Notes: generated by a model from the letters alone, not told the origin. 64,000 bases of DNA from Lachnospiraceae bacterium (GCA_910575105.1 CAJTDK010000007.1:62001-126000); one strand, 5' to 3'; shown: positions 25,727 to 34,840, counted from the stretch's first letter. Program-made: numbers and translations.

Positions 25727-26265
25727 TACGGCAGCGACTGCAGGATCATGATATGATACTCTTCATCCTTGATGATCCTTGCCAATATAGCATTGATATA
25801 CTCATCATTTATCATTTTCATATGCATCTTATATTGGCTGATGGCGTCCCGCTCGGCCTCGATATCCGCCATGATCATCTTCCGGACATTCCGCGGAAGC
25901 TCCAGATACTCCGGCGTCCACATCTTCTGCCTTCCATTCTGGAATCTGGCAGTATAATCCACATTTCCCCCAAGCAGGCAGATCAGCTCTCCCAGCTTCT
26001 GCAGATGCATCATCTCCGCCATCCCTATCCCTAAGATCGTCTTTCCCAGGGAGCAATATTCGCCGGATATTCTGTTCTCATTGTTGATGTACTGCGCGAT
26101 TGCAGACAGCTCAGACACCGCGCCGCAATAGTCGATACTGAGCAGGTTCGCATATGCAGTGTTTTTCTCCTTTACCCGGATCGCCGGGTATGGCAGCTCC
26201 ATCATGATCGGCCTTACTCCCCTAAAATCACATTCATTAGCCAGCAATGTTTTTCTCTCTTCCAT
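25723..26265 (-). CDS. Ferritin-like di-iron domain protein
   Basis: A 180-residue four-helix-bundle protein. Metal-ligand candidates occur in the expected order: Glu in AVSELSAIAQY, the E-x-x-H pair in GMAEMMHLQKLG, Glu in DIEAERDAISQY and the E-x-x-H pair in KDEEYHIMIL. This is the ferritin/rubrerythrin-like superfamily. No rubredoxin-type CxxC is present, so it is not a full rubrerythrin. The N-terminus (about 45 residues) is an unassigned extension. Likely roles are iron or peroxide handling in an anaerobe, by inference. AGGAG lies before the ATG; it converges on the surface-protein gene. Confidence 0.82.
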   Translation of the reverse strand: MEERKTLLANECDFRGVRPIMMELPYPAIRVKEKNTAYANLLSIDYCGAVSELSAIAQYINNENRISGEYCSLGKTILGIGMAEMMHLQKLGELICLLGGNVDYTARFQNGRQKMWTPEYLELPRNVRKMIMADIEAERDAISQYKMHMKMINDEYINAILARIIKDEEYHIMILQSLPY

Positions 26266-26730
26266 CTATATGCACTTCTCCTAATATAGCTTTACATGGA
26301 TAATATATTAAGAATCCGTAACAGTGTGCGCTTTTTAATTATTTTTTCTTATTTCCTCCAAATTTGTAGAAACATATTTTTTACTGGCACTTGTATTCTA
26401 TCTGCGCCAGAATAAGTTCAGGCATTATATTTCTGATATTATCTATGCAGAAGCCATTCTTATATCTGATCTTTTAGAAATCTTCAATGCTGAACACCTA
26501 GAAAGAGCAGAGCGGATTTTTTTAACCGGATATAAGAGTCCTCGGATAAAAGGAGGACAATGATTTATTGGATAAGAGGACACAGAAAGATACTATACTG
26601 GAAATCACGCAATTCGACATGGCATCGCAGAGACGCGAGCGCAAAGAGAATCCATGCACACCATCTCAAAGCTTACGAAGGATGAGACTTCTGAATCCGA
26701 ATCAGCTTCTGAATCTGAATCAGCTTCTAG
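26266..26730. other. Decayed spacer with gene fragments
   Basis: About 465 bases without an intact gene. An open stretch near 26385-26560 reads LVFYLRQNKFRHYISDIIY with no start signal. A GAATC-rich tandem repeat (two copies of an 18-base unit) lies at about 26691-26732. It precedes the Rpn-type remnant and looks like an eroded insertion site. Confidence 0.45.
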
Positions 26731-27173
26731 CTCAGGACACTCCATGATTATGCTGTCTTTGTGGGCTTTGTGCGCAGATATCAGAAAAAGATGCCATTAG
26801 AATCTGCGGTTGAGCGGGCGATCCATGAATGTATCGCCGCCGATGTACTGGCGGATTTCCTGAAAGAGAATAGAGCGGAGGTAGTGAAGATGGGAGTTTA
26901 TGAGTATGATGAAGAAAAGTCCTTGCGGATGGAGTGGGAATATTTCCGAGAGGTAGGACAGCAGGAAGGATTGGAAAAAGGAAAATTATATAATTTAACG
27001 CCCATGTAAGAAAGATGCACGAAACAGGAAGGCCGCTTGATGTGATCGCTGACGAGCTCTGTCTGTCTTTGGACAACCTCATGCCCATCTATGAACTCAT
27101 TGCAGAAAATCCTAAGATGACAGACGCGGAGATCATGAAGGAGCTGTCACCTGAACCTGAAGACTTATACTGA
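26731..27173 (+). pseudogene. Remnant of an Rpn-type nuclease / transposase-like gene (C-terminal half, frameshifted)
   Basis: Reading from 26731, the frame gives LHDYAVFVGFVRRYQKKMPL and AIHECIAADVLADFLKENRA, the C-terminal half of transposase-like PD-(D/E)XK nucleases common in Lachnospiraceae (family recalled, not searched). It runs to EGLEKGKLYN. Near 26990-27000 the reading frame shifts, and the second frame continues VRKMHETGRPLDVIADELCL to a stop at 27171-27173. The N-terminal nuclease core is missing upstream, with a stop at 26728. It is therefore doubly broken. It flanks the surface-protein island opposite the intact relative at 20683-21654. Confidence 0.72.
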
Positions 27174-27180
27174 ACAATAT

Positions 27181-27226
27181 AAAAACAGCGCGAAGCCTGA
27201 ATCCCCCTCGATTCTTCTTCGCGCTG
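27181..27226 (-). terminator. Terminator of the tRNA operon
   Basis: On the minus strand CAGCGCGAAG (27226-27217) pairs with CTTCGCGCTG (27195-27186), followed by TTTTTAT; an inner GAATC/GATTC pair extends the stem. Confidence 0.85.
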
Positions 27227-27233
27227 CCTACAA

Positions 27234-27314
27234 TGCGGATGACAGGACTTGAACCTGCACGGGAAGCCCACTAGATCCTAAGTCTAGCGCGTCTGCCAAT
27301 TCCGCCACATCCGC
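27234..27314 (-). tRNA. tRNA-Leu (TAG)
   Basis: A GCGGATG acceptor stem, a long variable arm as in class II tRNAs, and the anticodon loop CTTAGGA with TAG. It is the last gene of the seven-tRNA operon. Confidence 0.95.
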
Positions 27315-27323
27315 GTATATTAC

Positions 27324-27396
27324 TGAGCGTGCGGGGATTCGAACCCCGGACAACTTGATTAAAAGTCAAGTGCTCTACCACCTGAGCTACACGCCC
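27324..27396 (-). tRNA. tRNA-Lys (TTT)
   Basis: A complete cloverleaf with GGGCGTG acceptor, GTAGCTCAG D-arm and anticodon loop CTTTTAA. Confidence 0.96.
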
Positions 27397-27403
27397 GCGA
27401 AAC

Positions 27404-27474
27404 TGGGCTAGTTGGATTCGAACCAACGAATGCAGGAGTCAAAGTCCTGTGCCTTACCGCTTGGCGATAGCCCA
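27404..27474 (-). tRNA. tRNA-Gln (TTG)
   Basis: TGGGCTA acceptor stem, anticodon loop CTTTGAC with TTG, and T-arm GGTTCGAATCC. Confidence 0.95.
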
Positions 27475-27514
27475 TTATCATACTGTCCGGGATAATCCCG
27501 GACAAAAAAAGAAA

Positions 27515-27589
27515 GGTGGGTAAAGGGACTCGAACCCTTGATATCCAGAACCACAATCTGGCGCGCTAACCAACTGCACCATACCCACC
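27515..27589 (-). tRNA. tRNA-His (GTG)
   Basis: Anticodon loop TTGTGGT with GTG. The acceptor stem can form the extra G-1:C73 pair characteristic of tRNA-His. A perfect palindrome, TGTCCGGGATAATCCCGG plus ACA, lies between it and tRNA-Gln. Confidence 0.95.
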
Positions 27590-27656
27590 ATATTATCTAC
27601 CTGCCAAACCAAGTGGCTCAACAAAGTATCTCCGTATTAAATTGTTGTGGTTCTAA

Positions 27657-27730
27657 CGAGCCTGGGGGGATTCGAACCCTCGACCTACGGCTTAGAAGGC
27701 CGTTGCTCTATCCAGCTGAGCTACAGACTC
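27657..27730 (-). tRNA. tRNA-Arg (TCT)
   Basis: GAGTCTG/CAGGCTC acceptor with one T-G pair, anticodon loop CTTCTAA with TCT, reading AGA/AGG. Confidence 0.95.
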
Positions 27731-27791
27731 ATAAGACTTAGCTCCTTAGAACTAACGCTACTCTTAATCCTCTTACTTAAGGCTTTAAGAA

Positions 27792-27862
27792 AGCGGGTGA
27801 TGGGAATCGAACCCACGTATCTAGCTTGGAAGGCTAGTGTTCTACCATTGAACTACACCCGC
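27792..27862 (-). tRNA. tRNA-Gly (TCC)
   Basis: GCGGGTG acceptor stem, anticodon loop CTTCCAA with TCC, discriminator T. Confidence 0.95.
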
Positions 27863-27874
27863 ATGAATCATCTA

Positions 27875-27949
27875 TCGGGGTGACAGGATTCGAACCTGCG
27901 ACCTCCTGGTCCCAAACCAGGCGCTCTAGCCAAGCTGAGCCACACCCCG
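27875..27949 (-). tRNA. tRNA-Pro (TGG)
   Basis: CGGGGTG acceptor stem, anticodon loop TTTGGGA with TGG, discriminator A. It is the first gene of the tRNA operon and a second proline isoacceptor alongside the one at 10652. Confidence 0.95.
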
Positions 27950-27993
27950 TTATTATATTGTCTATATCCTTAATTCTCCGTGACACAAGACAT

Positions 27994-28022
27994 ATTATAT
28001 ATGATGGTTCTCAGCTTGTCAA
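27994..28022 (-). promoter_or_regulatory. Consensus promoter of the tRNA operon
   Basis: On the minus strand TTGACA (28022-28017), a 17-base spacer and TATAAT (27999-27994), about 45 bases before tRNA-Pro. Confidence 0.9.
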
Positions 28023-28071
28023 CATTATTTTTTAATTTTTTCTATTTTTTTCAATTATTTTTTATCTTACG

Positions 28072-28551
28072 TTACACATACATTAGCTGGACATCTACAG
28101 CGCCGTCTTCATCAATTTCCATGATCATATACGTGGCCTTCCGCCCGCTCTGACGCGGGTAGGCGATACTTCCGGGATTCAGCGTGATAAGCCCTTCCTC
28201 ATCAGAATAGGCCGGTCTGTGCGTATGGCCGTACATCACGATATCCGCCCCTCTGGCCTTCGCCTCCTTTTTCAGGTACTCTTCATTCATCGTAACATAA
28301 TAAGCGTGCCCGTGAGTGATGAATATATGCTTTCCCTGAATCTCGAATTCTTCCTCCCTCGGAAGATCCGAGAAGAAATCATTGTTGCCGCTGATCATGT
28401 GCGAAGGACAGTCAATGAGCGCCCGCATATAGTCCTCCCCGCCCTCGGTATCCCCGAGATGTATCAGCAGGTCAATGTCATCTGTCCTCTCTAACACCTT
28501 CTCCAGATTACGGTGCGACTTGTGTGTATCGCTAACAATCAGTATCTTCAT
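28072..28551 (-). CDS. YfcE/MJ0936-family metallophosphoesterase
   Basis: A 159-residue calcineurin-like phosphoesterase. Metal-binding motifs are SDTHKSH (D8, H10), HLGDTEGG, SGNNDF, ITHGHAY and YGHTHRP, the complete set. The start MKILIVSDTH at 28551 matches the family; a GTG at 28560 would add three residues and overlaps the rdgB end. It is downstream of rdgB in a three-gene run rlmL-like, rdgB, yfcE-like. Substrate unknown; the family hydrolyses phosphodiesters in vitro. Confidence 0.92.
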   Translation of the reverse strand: MKILIVSDTHKSHRNLEKVLERTDDIDLLIHLGDTEGGEDYMRALIDCPSHMISGNNDFFSDLPREEEFEIQGKHIFITHGHAYYVTMNEEYLKKEAKARGADIVMYGHTHRPAYSDEEGLITLNPGSIAYPRQSGRKATYMIMEIDEDGAVDVQLMYV

Positions 28552-28556
28552 CTTCC

Positions 28557-29186
28557 TCACCGCTGTACTTTTCTTTTTTCAATAATCTCTCTCATTTTCC
28601 GCAACCCCTCCCCCCGGTGGCTCAGTTCGTTCTTCTTCTCCGGGGAAAGCTCAGCGCTGGTGCATCCGTACTCCGGCAAAAAGAATATAGGATCGTAGCC
28701 GAAACCATTTTCCCCCGCTGTCTCATGGCCTATAGCGCCCTCCATCGTACCTCTCACCACTTCACTCGTCCCGTCGGGAAATGCCGCTGCAATCGCGCAG
28801 ACGAACCTTGCCGTCCGCTTCTCTTCCGGCACGCCCTCAAGGCGGTCAAGAAGCGCCTGATTCTTGATATCATAGGACGTATCCTCCCCCAGATAACGGG
28901 CAGAATAGATTCCCGGCTCCTTGCCGAGATAATCAATCTCAAGCCCCGAATCATCGGCAAGGACGACCGTATTCTTATACTGCGGATTCTCAGCAGCGAT
29001 CTTCGCGATCCCCCTGGCCTTAATCAGCGCATTCTCCTCGAAGGTCTGTCCATCCTCCACGATATCCGCCCCGATCCCGGCTTCCTTCTGGGAAAGTATC
29101 TCCATCCCAAGCCCGTCAAGAATCATACGGATCTCCACCATCTTATGCTCATTTCCCGTCGCAAATATTATCTTTTCCATCTTCAC
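28557..29186 (-). CDS. rdgB: XTP/dITP diphosphatase (RdgB/HAM1)
   Basis: A 209-residue HAM1-family protein: FATGNEHKMVEIR at the N-terminus, ADDSGLEIDYLGKEPGIYSA in the core, FGYDPIFFLPEYG near the C-terminus. It removes non-canonical purine nucleoside triphosphates. The GTG at 29186 is five bases from GGAG; an ATG at 29180 would be two residues shorter and is possible. It begins directly after the upstream methyltransferase stop and runs into the phosphoesterase, indicating translational coupling. Confidence 0.95.
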   Translation of the reverse strand: MKMEKIIFATGNEHKMVEIRMILDGLGMEILSQKEAGIGADIVEDGQTFEENALIKARGIAKIAAENPQYKNTVVLADDSGLEIDYLGKEPGIYSARYLGEDTSYDIKNQALLDRLEGVPEEKRTARFVCAIAAAFPDGTSEVVRGTMEGAIGHETAGENGFGYDPIFFLPEYGCTSAELSPEKKNELSHRGEGLRKMREIIEKRKVQR

Positions 29187-30341
29187 TTACGCTCCTTTTG
29201 TCCTCTTAGGCGGCTTCGGCCCTAAAAACTGGTAATAGTAGGTCTTCAGCATCCCGTTATAGATCTTCCGGTTCTTATCCGCCTTCCGTCCGAAATACTT
29301 CTGTGCGTCCTCATAAGACGTGATCATATACGCCGACCACGCATCCAGCTCCCTGAACCTGTCGCCAAAGGTCCGGTAAAGCTGCGGCAGATCCTTTTTC
29401 TCCTCCAGCCGCTCCCCGTAAGGCGGATTGGTAATGACAAAGCCATACTTCTTCGGATGGCTCAGCTCCTCCACAGAACGCTCCTGAAAATGAATCAGCT
29501 TCTCGACGCCTGCCTCCTTAGCGTTCCTTCTGGCTATCCGGATCACAGAGCCGTCCGCGTCATACCCTTGTATATCCGCGGAAATACCATCTTCTGCCAT
29601 ATCATTGGCCTCATCAATCACATCATACCATAGCTTCTTCGGAACTAGGTTACCCCACTCTTCCGCCAGAAAAGAACGGTTCATCCCCGGCGCTATATTG
29701 GCCGCCATCATCGCCGCTTCTATGGGAAATGTACCGCTCCCGCAAAACGGATCCACCAGAATCCTTTCCTTCCTCCAGGGCGTCAGCATAATGAGCGCAG
29801 CCGCTAAAGTCTCTGTAATGGGCGCCTTGCCTGCCACCTCCCGGTATCCTCTCTTATGGAGCGATACGCCGGAGCTGTCGATCCCTACCGTCACCACGTC
29901 CTTCATCAAAAACACCCTGACCGGATACGCTGCGCCGTCCTCCGGGAACCATTCGAGATGATAGCTCTCCTGCATGCGCCTGACCATCGCCTTCTTCATG
30001 ACAGACTGAATATCCGAAGGGCTGAACAGCTTACTTTTCACCGATGCCGCCTTAGCCACCCAGAACCTCCCGTTCTTCGGGATATATTCCTCCCAAGGAA
30101 GCCTTCTGGTCTTTTCAAATAATTCCTCAAAGGAAACCGCAGTAAAGCTCCCTACCTTCAAAAGAATACGCTCAGCCGTACGCAGGAATACATTGGCTCT
30201 GCACAGCGCATCTGCGTCGCCGTAAAATGTTACTCTCCCATCCTCCACCTCTGCGATCTCGTACCCAAGCTCGGTGATCTCTCTTTTTAAAACCGCCTCC
30301 AGCCCGAAATGGCATGGGGCGATCAATTCCATCTTTTTCAT
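29187..30341 (-). CDS. THUMP-domain class I RNA methyltransferase (RlmL/YpsC type)
   Basis: A 384-residue protein. A THUMP domain occupies about residues 55-160, after an N-terminal ferredoxin-like part starting LIAPCHFGLEAVLKRE. The methyltransferase domain has LVDPFCGSGTFPIEAAMMAA as the SAM loop and VITNPPYGERL as the catalytic NPPY motif. These place it with rRNA m2G methyltransferases such as RlmL or the Bacillus YpsC. The C-terminal SAM-dependent second domain of E. coli RlmL is missing, as in other Firmicutes. GGAG precedes the ATG. Confidence 0.92.
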   Translation of the reverse strand: MKKMELIAPCHFGLEAVLKREITELGYEIAEVEDGRVTFYGDADALCRANVFLRTAERILLKVGSFTAVSFEELFEKTRRLPWEEYIPKNGRFWVAKAASVKSKLFSPSDIQSVMKKAMVRRMQESYHLEWFPEDGAAYPVRVFLMKDVVTVGIDSSGVSLHKRGYREVAGKAPITETLAAALIMLTPWRKERILVDPFCGSGTFPIEAAMMAANIAPGMNRSFLAEEWGNLVPKKLWYDVIDEANDMAEDGISADIQGYDADGSVIRIARRNAKEAGVEKLIHFQERSVEELSHPKKYGFVITNPPYGERLEEKKDLPQLYRTFGDRFRELDAWSAYMITSYEDAQKYFGRKADKNRKIYNGMLKTYYYQFLGPKPPKRTKGA

Positions 30342-30500
30342 CTGTTTCTCCGTATCTTAACATGCGCTGCTGCTCACTTCCAGATCACATTCCTGACAGC
30401 TTTGCAGTTAAGGTAATCCTCCTGCGTGAACAGCGGTTAAAATCTTACTTCTTCATCTTACTTGCAAATATATAGCTTTGTCAATCCTCAAACGAAAATT

Positions 30501-30526
30501 GGGGATATGCTTTTTGGCATATCCCC
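30501..30526 (-). terminator. Terminator of the Asn-rich small gene
   Basis: GGGGATATGC (30501-30510) pairs with GCATATCCCC (30517-30526); on the minus strand AATTTTCGTTT follows. Confidence 0.8.
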
Positions 30527-30544
30527 CGTCTGTCCTGGATCAAT

Positions 30545-30724
30545 CTAGTAGTTATTGCTTGTGTTAGACGCATTTTTGTCAGATGCATTCTGGTTAGAAG
30601 CATTCTTGTTGCTAGAATTCTGATTGGAAGCATTCTTGTTCGTAGAATTCTGGTTAGATGCGTTCTTGTTCGATGCATTCTGATTTGATGTGTTCTGGTT
30701 AGATGAATTATAATTTTTTGCCAT
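30545..30724 (-). CDS. Asn/Ser/Lys-rich small repeat protein
   Basis: A 59-residue frame from the ATG at 30724, with AGGAGG eight bases upstream and a terminator downstream, so it is a real gene. The protein begins MAKNYNSSNQNTSNQN and consists almost entirely of a 5-residue pattern N-Q/K-N-A/S-S, in pairs making a 10-residue (30-base) unit repeated about four times, ending NNY. It has no hydrophobic core and must be disordered. Short Asn-rich MAKN-type proteins occur in spore-forming clostridia and may be spore-associated; that link is from general recall, not shown here. The flanking region is AT-rich. It lies between a methyltransferase and a HAAS-type protein gene. Confidence 0.78.
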   Translation of the reverse strand: MAKNYNSSNQNTSNQNASNKNASNQNSTNKNASNQNSSNKNASNQNASDKNASNTSNNY

Positions 30725-30909
30725 TTTTAAATTCCTCCTAATCTTTTTGGTTCGGAATTATTATGTGCACTTTTCATTTTTTTATGTAAAATACAAGAAA
30801 TTAAGTTTTTTTTAATTTTTAGCTTGCTTTTTGTTTCTTCCTATATTATACTATTTCTTGTAGAGAGAGAACTCTTTACAACCCCTTATTAATTATTTAT
30901 ACTCCCCTC

Positions 30910-30941
30910 AAAAGACCGATGGCTTCCCCCATCGGTCTTTT
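30910..30941 (-). terminator. Terminator of the HAAS-domain gene
   Basis: AAAAGACCGATGG (30910-30922) pairs with CCATCGGTCTTTT (30929-30941). Confidence 0.75.
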
Positions 30942-31023
30942 ACTTTTCTTCCATATGTTTCCAACAGGATGGAGCGCTAACGCTCTCATCCCTCACTTCT
31001 CAGCCGCCCAAAGAATCCAAGCA

Positions 31024-31473
31024 CTAATGCCTCCGTTCAAATGCCCGGATAATGACCATAATAATCAACACCGGCACCAGTATCGGCGCGACAAGGCTGA
31101 TGATCCCCCCGACGACCGCGACCACAGCGATCAGAACACCGATAACCCCCAGCAACAGCAAAATCATTCTCCACCATCCTCTTCCCGGAGCGTCGATCCG
31201 CTTCACTCTGCCCTGCTGCCCATAAGTCTGCCCGTCCTGCTCATAGTCATAGCTTCCTCCCGGACCCTGCGTCCCTTCCGCTGCGTCAATGACCGTCCTT
31301 GCGATTGCCCATGGATCACCCAGCTCGCCAATCACCTCTTCCTCGCTTCTTCCGCTGTTCACCTCATCATGTATATACTGTTCATAATAATCTACATTCT
31401 CCTGCACTAAGGAGTCATCCAGGTCATTGCCGAGAGCCTCCCGCAGCTTTTCCAGAAATTCGCTTTTCGTCAT
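31024..31473 (-). CDS. HAAS/DUF1700-like membrane protein
   Basis: A 149-residue protein from the ATG at 31473 (AGGAGG six bases upstream; the ATG at 31479 abuts it). The first ~65 residues are a helical HAAS-type domain (LEKLREALGNDLDDSLVQEN, VNSGRSEEEVIGELGDPWAI), typically found in membrane proteins and often partnered with PadR-type regulators. A Gly/Tyr/Gln linker leads to two membrane helices (about 100-143, ILLLLGVIGVLIAVVAVV and VLIIMVIIRAF). No PadR gene is adjacent, so its partner is not visible. Function unknown. Confidence 0.82.
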   Translation of the reverse strand: MTKSEFLEKLREALGNDLDDSLVQENVDYYEQYIHDEVNSGRSEEEVIGELGDPWAIARTVIDAAEGTQGPGGSYDYEQDGQTYGQQGRVKRIDAPGRGWWRMILLLLGVIGVLIAVVAVVGGIISLVAPILVPVLIIMVIIRAFERRH

Positions 31474-31591
31474 CTGCATCCTCCTGCCAGTATAATATAA
31501 AAACCCTGAACTTAGAATAACACATTTATATTCGTGTTCCAAGTCCAAGGTTCTTAATTTTTATTAAATCAAAAAACGCCAGGGGGCTGTA

Positions 31592-33703
31592 CTACACCTC
31601 GAAGATCAGGTCTCCGTAGGACGGCATCGGCCATGCCTCCTTATCAACAATCATCTCAAGCTTATCCACCGGCGCGCGGAGAGCCTCCATCGCAGGCGCT
31701 ACATCAAAGTGATAGAATCTCGCCTGCTTCTCGCCTTCTTCCATAGCAGATGCCTCATCAACCAGCTCAGTAAGCCGTACATTAGCCTCTTTCGTCTCGG
31801 CAAGAAGCCTGGTCACTTCCTGCAGCGCCTCTGACTGCACAGACGCGTCTGCTCCCGCCGCCTTCACCGCGATCACCGTATCGGCAAGAGATTTGGTATA
31901 CTTGATCACTGCCGGAATAAACTGCTTACCCGCCATATCGATCATCGTGCGCGCTTCGATGTTGATCGCTTTTGCATAGTTCTCATACTTGATCTCCGCG
32001 CGTGACTCAAGCTCTGCCTTTGTAAATACCTTGAACTTCTCAAACATCGCTATAGCCTTATCTGTCGTGAGCGCAGGGATCGCCTCGACCATAGATTTGA
32101 TATTCGGAAGTCCGCGCCGCTTCGCCTCAGCCACCCATTCATCGGAGTAGCCGTTGCCGTTGAATATGATGCGCTGATGCTCTGCCGCATATTTCTTGAT
32201 CAGATCATGTACTGCAAGGCCGAAGTCATCTGCCGCCTCAAGCACGTCACATGCTTCTGAAAATGCCTCTGCAACGATTGTATTAAGTACAACGTTCGGT
32301 CCGGCAACAGAATCCCTAGAGCCCACCATACGGAACTCAAATTTGTTGCCGGTGAACGCGAAGGGAGACGTCCTGTTCCGGTCTGTAGCGTCTTTAGCCA
32401 GTTCAGGCAGCGTCCTCACGCCGGTCTCAAGCCTTCCGCCCTTGATGCTGTGCGTGGCCTCTCCGGTGACGATAAGCTGCTCCATCACATCTCCCAGCTG
32501 CTCGCCCAGGAATATAGAGATGATCGCCGGCGGCGCCTCATTGGCTCCCAGACGGTGGTCATTGCCCGGATCTGCCGCGGATTCCCGCAGAAGATCTGCG
32601 TGGCGGTCAACAGCCTTTAGGATACAGGAAAGAACAAGCAGGAACTGGATATTCTCATGAGGAGTCTTGCCAGGGTCTAAAAGATTCTTGCCGTCATCCG
32701 TCGTAAGCGACCAGTTGTTGTGCTTACCGGAGCCATTTACCCCAGCGAAGGGCTTCTCATGGAGCAGGCACTTCATGCCGTGCTTGCAGGCCACCCGCTT
32801 TAACGTCTGCATGACCAGATGATTGTGGTCTACGGCGACATTGGCCTGCGCGTAGATCGGCGCAAGCTCGTGCTGTGCCGGCGCGACCTCATTGTGCTGT
32901 GTCTTGGCTGATACGCCCACTTTCCACAGCTCTTCATTCACATCTTTCATAAATCCAGCGATGCGCTGACGGATCGTCCCAAAGTAATGGTCGTCAAGCT
33001 CCTGCCCCTTCGGAGGCATAGCGCCGAACAGCGTACGCCCGGTGTAGATAAGATCCTTTCTCTGGAAGAACTTCTCCCCGTCCACGAGGAAATACTCCTG
33101 CTCCGGTCCCACAGAAGGAGTGACCTTCTTGGAGGTCATATTGCCAAACAAGCGCAAGAGCCTTATGGACTGCTCATTGATCGCCTCCATAGAACGGAGA
33201 AGCGGCGTCTTCTGGTCAAGCGCTTCTCCCGTATAGGAACAGAACGCCGTAGGTATGCACAGCGTCGCTCCCGCCGCGTCATGCCTGACAAACGCCGGAG
33301 ACGTGCAGTCCCACGCCGTATATCCTCTCGCCTCAAAGGTCGCCCTGAGGCCTCCCGACGGGAAAGAAGACGCATCCGGCTCCCCCTTGATCAGCTCTTT
33401 TCCGGAAAAGCTCATCAGCACCTTTCCGTTCTCAAGAGGCGCGGAAATGAAGGAGTCATGCTTTTCCGCCGTAACGCCTGTCAGCGGCTGGAACCAGTGG
33501 GTGTAGTGGGTAGCGCCCTTCTCGATGGCCCATTCCTTCATCTCATGGGCAATAACATCCGCTGTCGCCAGATCTAATTCCTTGCCTTCTTCAATCGTCT
33601 TCTTCAAATCTCTGTAGACCTTCTTCGGCAGACGCTCCTGCATAACACTATCGTTAAACACGTCTTCCCCGAAAATATCTGCCACATTAAATACCTCGCT
33701 CAT
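31592..33703 (-). CDS. glnN: Type III glutamine synthetase
   Basis: A 703-residue protein, the length of GSIII rather than the 440-470 of GSI. Landmarks: [30 protein letters not shown] (glutamate site), [38 protein letters not shown] and [17 protein letters not shown]. It assimilates ammonia into glutamine using ATP, acting in the cytosol as a dodecamer in known examples. It stands as a single gene, with AAAGGAA before the ATG. No nitrogen regulator is adjacent. Confidence 0.96.
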   Translation of the reverse strand: MSEVFNVADIFGEDVFNDSVMQERLPKKVYRDLKKTIEEGKELDLATADVIAHEMKEWAIEKGATHYTHWFQPLTGVTAEKHDSFISAPLENGKVLMSFSGKELIKGEPDASSFPSGGLRATFEARGYTAWDCTSPAFVRHDAAGATLCIPTAFCSYTGEALDQKTPLLRSMEAINEQSIRLLRLFGNMTSKKVTPSVGPEQEYFLVDGEKFFQRKDLIYTGRTLFGAMPPKGQELDDHYFGTIRQRIAGFMKDVNEELWKVGVSAKTQHNEVAPAQHELAPIYAQANVAVDHNHLVMQTLKRVACKHGMKCLLHEKPFAGVNGSGKHNNWSLTTDDGKNLLDPGKTPHENIQFLLVLSCILKAVDRHADLLRESAADPGNDHRLGANEAPPAIISIFLGEQLGDVMEQLIVTGEATHSIKGGRLETGVRTLPELAKDATDRNRTSPFAFTGNKFEFRMVGSRDSVAGPNVVLNTIVAEAFSEACDVLEAADDFGLAVHDLIKKYAAEHQRIIFNGNGYSDEWVAEAKRRGLPNIKSMVEAIPALTTDKAIAMFEKFKVFTKAELESRAEIKYENYAKAINIEARTMIDMAGKQFIPAVIKYTKSLADTVIAVKAAGADASVQSEALQEVTRLLAETKEANVRLTELVDEASAMEEGEKQARFYHFDVAPAMEALRAPVDKLEMIVDKEAWPMPSYGDLIFEV

Positions 33704-33765
33704 ATTGCTCGTTCCTTTCTTAAAATGCGATTTTACAGCTAATATACCGCTTCACAGTACATTAG

Positions 33766-33802
33766 AAAAAAAGGCATCCCAATATTGATTGGAACGCCTT
33801 TG
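33766..33802 (-). terminator. Terminator of the aldolase gene
   Basis: On the minus strand CAAAGGCGTTCCAAT pairs with ATTGGGATGCCTTT with two mismatches, followed by a run of seven or more T. Confidence 0.8.
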
Positions 33803-33866
33803 TTCTTACTACGCCTGTTAGTATAACTCAATCATCCGAAAAAGGCAAGGGAAAAATGATATTTTC

Positions 33867-34730
33867 TTACGCCTTTCCAACGGAGCCGAATAATTCCATC
33901 TTCTCTTTTACTTTTTCAACGATTGCTTCTGCGCCTGGCTTCAGTAACTTACGCGGGTCAAATCCTTTGCCCTCTAAATCCTTGCCTGCCTCGATGTATT
34001 TGCGCGTAGCTTCAGCAAATACTAACTGACACTCTGTATTAACGTTGATCTTAGCTACTCCGAGATCGATCGCTTTCTTGATCATATCATCCGGAATACC
34101 TGTGCCGCCGTGAAGAACTAACGGCATATCGCCGGTCAGCTTCTGGATCGCATCCAGAGTCTCAAAGCTTAAGCCTGCCCAGTTCTCAGGATATTTGCCG
34201 TGAATATTGCCGATACCTGCTGCCAGCATGTCCACGCCAAGGTCAGCAATCATCTTGCACTCGTTAGGATCTGCGCACTCGCCCTGTCCTACAACGCCGT
34301 CTTCCTCGCCGCCGATCGATCCGACCTCTGCCTCAAGGGACATCCCCTTCTCTCTGCAGATCTCAATCAGCTCTTTTGTCTTAGCAACATTCTCCTCGAT
34401 CGGATACTTGGAGCCGTCAAACATGATAGAGGTAAATCCTGCCTCAATACACTTCTTACATCCATCATAGCTGCCGTGGTCAAGATGTGTAGCTACCGGA
34501 ACGGTAATTCCCATCTCCTCTACCATAGCCTCTACCATAGCCTCTACGGTCTTAAAGCCTGTCATGTACTTCCCTGCGCCCTCGGATACGCCCAGGATAA
34601 CCGGAGATTTGCACTCCTCAGCCGCCTGAAGGATCGCCTTCGTCCACTCAAGGTTGTTAATGTTGAACTGCCCGACTGCATAGTGGCCTGCTACTGCTTT
34701 CTGCAGCATCTCTTTTGCTGATACCATCAT
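33867..34730 (-). CDS. fba: Class II fructose-bisphosphate aldolase
   Basis: A 287-residue zinc aldolase. Landmarks: VGQFNINNLEWTKAIL, VATHLDHGSYDGCKKCIEAG with the zinc ligand HLDHG, GSIGGEEDGVVGQGECADP, IGNIHGKYP, PLVLHGGTGIPDDMIKKAI and KINVNTECQLVF. It interconverts fructose 1,6-bisphosphate and triose phosphates in glycolysis. GGAGG lies nine bases before the first ATG. Its own terminator follows. Confidence 0.97.
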   Translation of the reverse strand: MMVSAKEMLQKAVAGHYAVGQFNINNLEWTKAILQAAEECKSPVILGVSEGAGKYMTGFKTVEAMVEAMVEEMGITVPVATHLDHGSYDGCKKCIEAGFTSIMFDGSKYPIEENVAKTKELIEICREKGMSLEAEVGSIGGEEDGVVGQGECADPNECKMIADLGVDMLAAGIGNIHGKYPENWAGLSFETLDAIQKLTGDMPLVLHGGTGIPDDMIKKAIDLGVAKINVNTECQLVFAEATRKYIEAGKDLEGKGFDPRKLLKPGAEAIVEKVKEKMELFGSVGKA

Positions 34731-34840
34731 ATCTTTATTCCTCCAATTTTCTCAGTCAGCGCCGTCCTCTTATAAGGCAGGCACCGACTTAATAATTTTG
34801 CTTTTTTTATTATAGCTCATAAGGAGGAAAAAAACAATAT

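Noticed and set aside
27538-27883. Plus-strand open frames in the tRNA operon
   Set aside because: They are antisense to intact tRNA genes.
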